This document shows, in pieces, positions 5,812 through 7,948 of a stretch of 7,948 nucleotides of DNA (position 1 is the stretch's first letter; each line of letters begins with the position of its first letter). Made by a program: the position numbers and the translations under genes. Under the pieces are notes generated by a model, which saw only the letters and a list, made by a program, of their open reading frames with translations, did no database searches and was not told the origin of the DNA. The stretch lies in NCBI GenBank assembly GCA_937141995.1, contig CAKZQX010000249.1, positions 1 to 7,948 on the forward strand, read 5' to 3'. This stretch comes from an uncultured Chloroflexaceae bacterium. Its GTDB lineage: Bacteria; Chloroflexota; Chloroflexia; Chloroflexales; Chloroflexaceae.

Positions 5812-6515
5812 TCAGGGCTGCGCCGGGCGTTGCGGTAGCTCCGGTGATTCACGTTCCCGCATCGGTTCTGCCGGTTCTACGACCGGCGTGGAGAAGATCA
5901 GCGGCAGATAGAGGGTCGTCCCCGGCGCGGTGATCGCCACACGGAAGCTACCGAGCGTCCCCGCTGCCATGCTATTCCCCACAGTATCGGCTACCTGATC
6001 CGCCGCAATCGCCACCGTGTAGTCCCCATTATCGGCAGCATCCCAGGTGCCACCCGGTGCGCTGATCTGGTAGGTTGCCGTGCGGGGCGTGCCATTGTCG
6101 GTTGCATCCACGCTGACGAAGGTTGCGGGCTGGTCAAAGCCATTCGGCCCGGTCACCCGGATGTCGTTGTCATCCAGTTGGCTGACCAGCAGCGCCAGGT
6201 TATCGCTGTAGGTGACAGTGAAGGTGTACCTGCTGCCGGCCGCCGGCGTAACATCGGCGACGGTCAGCGCGGCCGTCGGCGCGGTGCGATCAAGGGTGTA
6301 GGCTTCGCCGGAGGTGAAATCACCATATACTCGGAGAAAAACAGATCCGAGGTTGCGGCAGAGACCGGCGATATCCCAGGTCTACCTGTAAGGGCAACGA
6401 GCAGAAGTCCCAATAATGCCGGCACCAGCCACAAGATACCTATGGAGCAACTGGATGAATGTGGTGGTGTGTGTGAATAGATGACCAGTTTACGCGCACC
6501 AGAAACCTTGTTCAC
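5812..6515 (-). pseudogene. Decayed secreted Ig-like surface protein (N- and C-terminal pieces in different frames)
   Basis: From a GTG at 6513-6515, with AAGGAAG eight bases upstream (6524-6530), 63 residues can be read: a basic start, a hydrophobic core around residues 25-42, a likely signal-peptidase site after PVSA, and TSDLFFSEY, the usual opening of secreted lamin-tail-like proteins that continue as IEGSSNN. Here that continuation is missing. Near 6324-6327 the similarity jumps to another frame: GDFTSGEAYTLDRTAP, then an Ig-like module (TAALTVADVTPAAGS... VTGPNGF... PGGTWDAADNGDYTVAIAADQV) and a tail with LYLPLIFST, ending at the TGA at 5812-5814. The first frame stays open, as nonsense, to 6264. 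The second frame has a stop upstream near 6380 and no good start. An internal deletion that also changed frame is the simplest reading. A working short protein translated from the GTG at 6154-6156 (114 residues) is possible but would lack a signal peptide. Confidence 0.6.
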
Positions 6516-6540
6516 TGCATCGACTTCCTTATTACATGTA

Positions 6541-6575
6541 CAAAAAAGCAATAAGATGAAATGATTTCATCTTAT
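6541..6575 (-). terminator. Intrinsic terminator for the cyclic-nucleotide-domain gene
   Basis: ataagatgaaat (6551-6562) and atttcatcttat (6564-6575) are perfectly complementary around one base. As RNA the innermost pairs would open to a loop of seven, leaving nine A/T-rich pairs. Read on the minus strand it is followed by TGCTTTTTTG. The hairpin plus a six-T run fits a rho-independent terminator about 135 bases after the stop of the 6710-7201 gene and just before the pseudogene's ribosome site. The stem has few GC pairs, so termination may be leaky. Confidence 0.6.
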
Positions 6576-6629
6576 CAAGGGAGGGTTATCATCTTGCATA
6601 CAGCAGAGGAAAGGTTATACGAGGCAAAT

Positions 6630-6677
6630 AACCACACTGTGCTCTCTGCAAAACAGTAAAGAAACCGCAGTGTGGTT
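6630..6677. repeat. Inverted repeat in the 3' region of the cyclic-nucleotide-domain gene
   Basis: aaccacactg (6630-6639) is complementary to cagtgtggtt (6668-6677), with two further near-pairs inward (11 of 12 overall). It begins about 33 bases after the stop at 6710 on the minus strand. No T-run follows it directly, so it is more likely a 3'-end hairpin than a terminator by itself. Confidence 0.4.
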
Positions 6678-6709
6678 CGCGGATATAAACAGTCTTGTCG
6701 GATTACCAA

Positions 6710-7201
6710 TTACTCAGCGGCATAGGCCAGCGCCTCGATGCGCATATCCCGCAGCCGGTCGCGCATCCCCTCGGCGGCGCGGCGCATCAGCAGGTAGCCA
6801 AAGCGCGGCTCATCCTCAAAGCGCTCCCGCAGGTCCACGCAATCGAGAGTCAGCACCCGGCAGGGCGTTATCGCCTTGACGGTTGCCGTGGCCTGGTAGG
6901 GCGGAATCAGCGACGACCAGGCAAAGACTTCGCCATGCCCGATGGTACTGATAACGACATCGCGTTCGCGGGCGGTCAACTCGGCGATGACGGCAGGTTT
7001 GCCCTTTTCGATCAGTTCAACCACCGTGGCAACCTCGCCATCCAGCACAATAAAGAGGGCATCCAGATCGTCGCCCTCGCGGAAAAAGGTGTGCCCCGCG
7101 TCCACCGATACTTCGTCGGCCAGTTGAGACAGTTCAACGATCTGCTCCATGCTCAAGTCGGCAAAGAGGGTATAGCGGCGGATTAGTTCCGGTGAAACCA
7201 T
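6710..7201 (-). CDS. Stand-alone cyclic-nucleotide-binding-domain protein (Crp/Fnr-like, no DNA-binding domain)
   Basis: The product is 163 residues with a single cNMP-binding-type beta-barrel. An N-terminal helix and LFADLSMEQIVELSQLADEVSVDAGHTFFREGDDLDALFIVLDGEV (12-57) match the first half of the fold. GEVFAWSSLIPPYQATATVKA (90-110) is the phosphate-binding cassette, and a long C-helix follows (about 121-160). The protein ends there, so no helix-turn-helix is present and it cannot act as a normal Crp-type repressor/activator. The Arg that grips the cyclic phosphate in CRP is replaced (Tyr-Gln-Ala-Thr region), so the ligand may differ or be lost. The start ATG at 7199-7201 has GGAG at 7208-7211, six bases away. 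It lies downstream of a hydrogenase maturation protease on the same strand; proteins of this kind occur in [NiFe]-hydrogenase clusters (recollection), so a sensory or structural role there is inferred. Confidence 0.85.
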   Translation of the reverse strand: MVSPELIRRYTLFADLSMEQIVELSQLADEVSVDAGHTFFREGDDLDALFIVLDGEVATVVELIEKGKPAVIAELTARERDVVISTIGHGEVFAWSSLIPPYQATATVKAITPCRVLTLDCVDLRERFEDEPRFGYLLMRRAAEGMRDRLRDMRIEALAYAAE

Positions 7202-7210
7202 GTTTTTCTC

Positions 7211-7366
7211 CGTATGCGGTAGTCGGTAGTCGGTAGCCTGTAGTCCGTATCCCGTAGTCCGTATCCCGTATTCTGTAGTCCATACTCCGTAACCCGTAGT
7301 CCGTACCGACTTCGGATTACGGATTACGGAGTATGGATTACGAATTACGGATTACGAATTACGGAC
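7211..7366. repeat. Heptamer array with two opposed arms (GTAGTCC/GGATTAC)
   Basis: The whole interval is phased in sevens. There are fourteen units of the type cgtagtc/cgtatcc/ggtagtc from 7211 to 7308, five bases (acttc), then seven units of the type ggattac/gaattac from 7314 to 7362 and a partial unit. The 14-base pair of units at 7240-7253 is repeated exactly at 7254-7267. The right half is the complement of the left. It fills the space between the ribosome site of the 7201 gene and the last codons of the protease gene. Confidence 0.85.
7279..7337. repeat. Hairpin at the centre of the heptamer array
   Basis: tccatactccgtaa (7279-7292) is an exact inverse of ttacggagtatgga (7324-7337). 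Ten of the next thirteen positions inward also pair (7293-7305 with 7311-7323), leaving a 5-base loop. The 27-position stem would form in the transcript between the protease and the cyclic-nucleotide-domain gene, where it could slow RNA decay or lower read-through. Confidence 0.7.
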
Positions 7367-7920
7367 TGAAAAAGTTCAGCCAGCACTGCCTCGGTTACCC
7401 GGGGCACGGCGGCGGCAACAGCGGCGGTCATGGTGTCGCCAAAGTCGATGATATTCTCAACCTCGACCGCATAGATCGTAATCTCTGCCGGTAGGGGCAG
7501 ACCCATCCGCTGCGCCATGTCCAGCGCGGTGATCAGGCCGGCGTCGTGGGGCGAGTTGCTATGCTCCGTAACACTCATCGCCCGCAGATCCGCCAGCGTC
7601 ATGCGATGGATGCGGCCGGGTTGGGTGGCCGGGTAGAGCGCATCGATCAGGATGACCCGTTCGTAGCCCAGGATCGCCTCCATCAACATCAGCCCACCCA
7701 CGCTGACCTCGATACAATCAACCGGACTATCGAGCGGCAGTCGCGTTGCCACCGCCTCGGCCACCTGCACCCCCACGCCATCATCGGTCAGAATGGGATT
7801 GCCCAGGCCCAGCACCAGTGTCTTCGCCGTGGTTGTCGTGCATCCTGCGGCGCGCATTGACCAGTCGATGACTGAGGCACTGCGCATATCCAGGTGTGAC
7901 GTGTATGCTGACCAGTCCAT
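7345..7920 (-). CDS. [NiFe]-hydrogenase maturation endopeptidase (HyaD/HybD/HoxW family, peptidase M52)
   Basis: It cleaves the C-terminal tail from a [NiFe]-hydrogenase large subunit once nickel is in place. The opening LVLGLGNPILTDDGVG is the family signature. Ni-binding positions expected from E. coli HybD (Glu16, Asp62, His93) are matched by the acidic pair in TDDG (D46/D47), D93 in LIDALYP and H125 in SPHDAGL. The start is chosen at ATG 7920 because GGGAG (7929-7933) stands eight bases upstream, giving 191 residues; that leaves about 30 residues before the usual start of the family. The in-frame ATG at 7857 (170 residues) or 7938 (197) is possible, and the frame is still open at the right edge. 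In another minus-strand frame a TAA at 7925-7927 could end an upstream gene four bases before this start, as in an operon. The last six codons (SVIRNP) are made of heptamer repeat DNA. It is probably cotranscribed with 6710-7201. Confidence 0.88.
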   Translation of the reverse strand: MDWSAYTSHLDMRSASVIDWSMRAAGCTTTTAKTLVLGLGNPILTDDGVGVQVAEAVATRLPLDSPVDCIEVSVGGLMLMEAILGYERVILIDALYPATQPGRIHRMTLADLRAMSVTEHSNSPHDAGLITALDMAQRMGLPLPAEITIYAVEVENIIDFGDTMTAAVAAAVPRVTEAVLAELFQSVIRNP

Positions 7921-7948
7921 TGCTTTAACTCCCGGCATGCGGGATGCG

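Noticed and set aside
6695..7186. 163-codon plus-strand frame
   Set aside because: Antisense shadow of the cyclic-nucleotide-domain gene.

Overview
The window looks like a piece of a Chloroflexales (filamentous anoxygenic phototroph, Chloroflexota) chromosome. This is inferred from the GC-rich PolX and hydrogenase-linked genes, the Tat-lipoprotein style of the oligopeptide-binding protein, the Ig-like surface-protein domain ending in a YLPLI-type tail, and gene-poor spacers full of short heptamer repeats and GTAGGGGCGC palindromes, all of which I associate with that group. No database was consulted, so the genus is open.

Left part (1-2274): the N-terminal end of a minus-strand peptide ABC transporter substrate-binding lipoprotein runs off the left edge. 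It is followed by about 1 kb with no credible gene, which carries two families of degenerate heptamer repeats. An AT-rich minus-strand gene (1444-2274) then encodes an orphan membrane protein with three N-terminal membrane helices and a probable concanavalin A-like C-terminal domain. Its composition differs sharply from its neighbours and suggests acquisition by transfer.

Middle (2275-5811): a repeat-rich spacer leads to a near-perfect extended -10 promoter and an 18-bp-stem palindromic element. These precede a small plus-strand gene for a coiled-coil protein with tandem 4- and 8-residue repeats and a DUF4351-like tail. A second, unrelated long inverted repeat follows it. Next is polX (3754-5487), a complete bacterial family X DNA polymerase with a C-terminal PHP nuclease domain and all expected active-site residues. 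A 23-bp hairpin and a convergent minus-strand terminator close this section.

Right part (5812-7948), all on the minus strand: the remains of a secreted Ig-like surface protein, with its N- and C-terminal pieces in different frames; an intrinsic terminator; a stand-alone cyclic-nucleotide-binding-domain protein; and a [NiFe]-hydrogenase maturation endopeptidase. The last two are probably the distal end of a hydrogenase operon lying beyond the right edge. Between them is an exactly phased heptamer array that folds back on itself and supplies the last codons of the protease gene. I see no tRNA, rRNA, CRISPR array, transposase or clear new defence system. The most unusual material is the set of repeats and palindromes, and the small coiled-coil gene bracketed by two of them.
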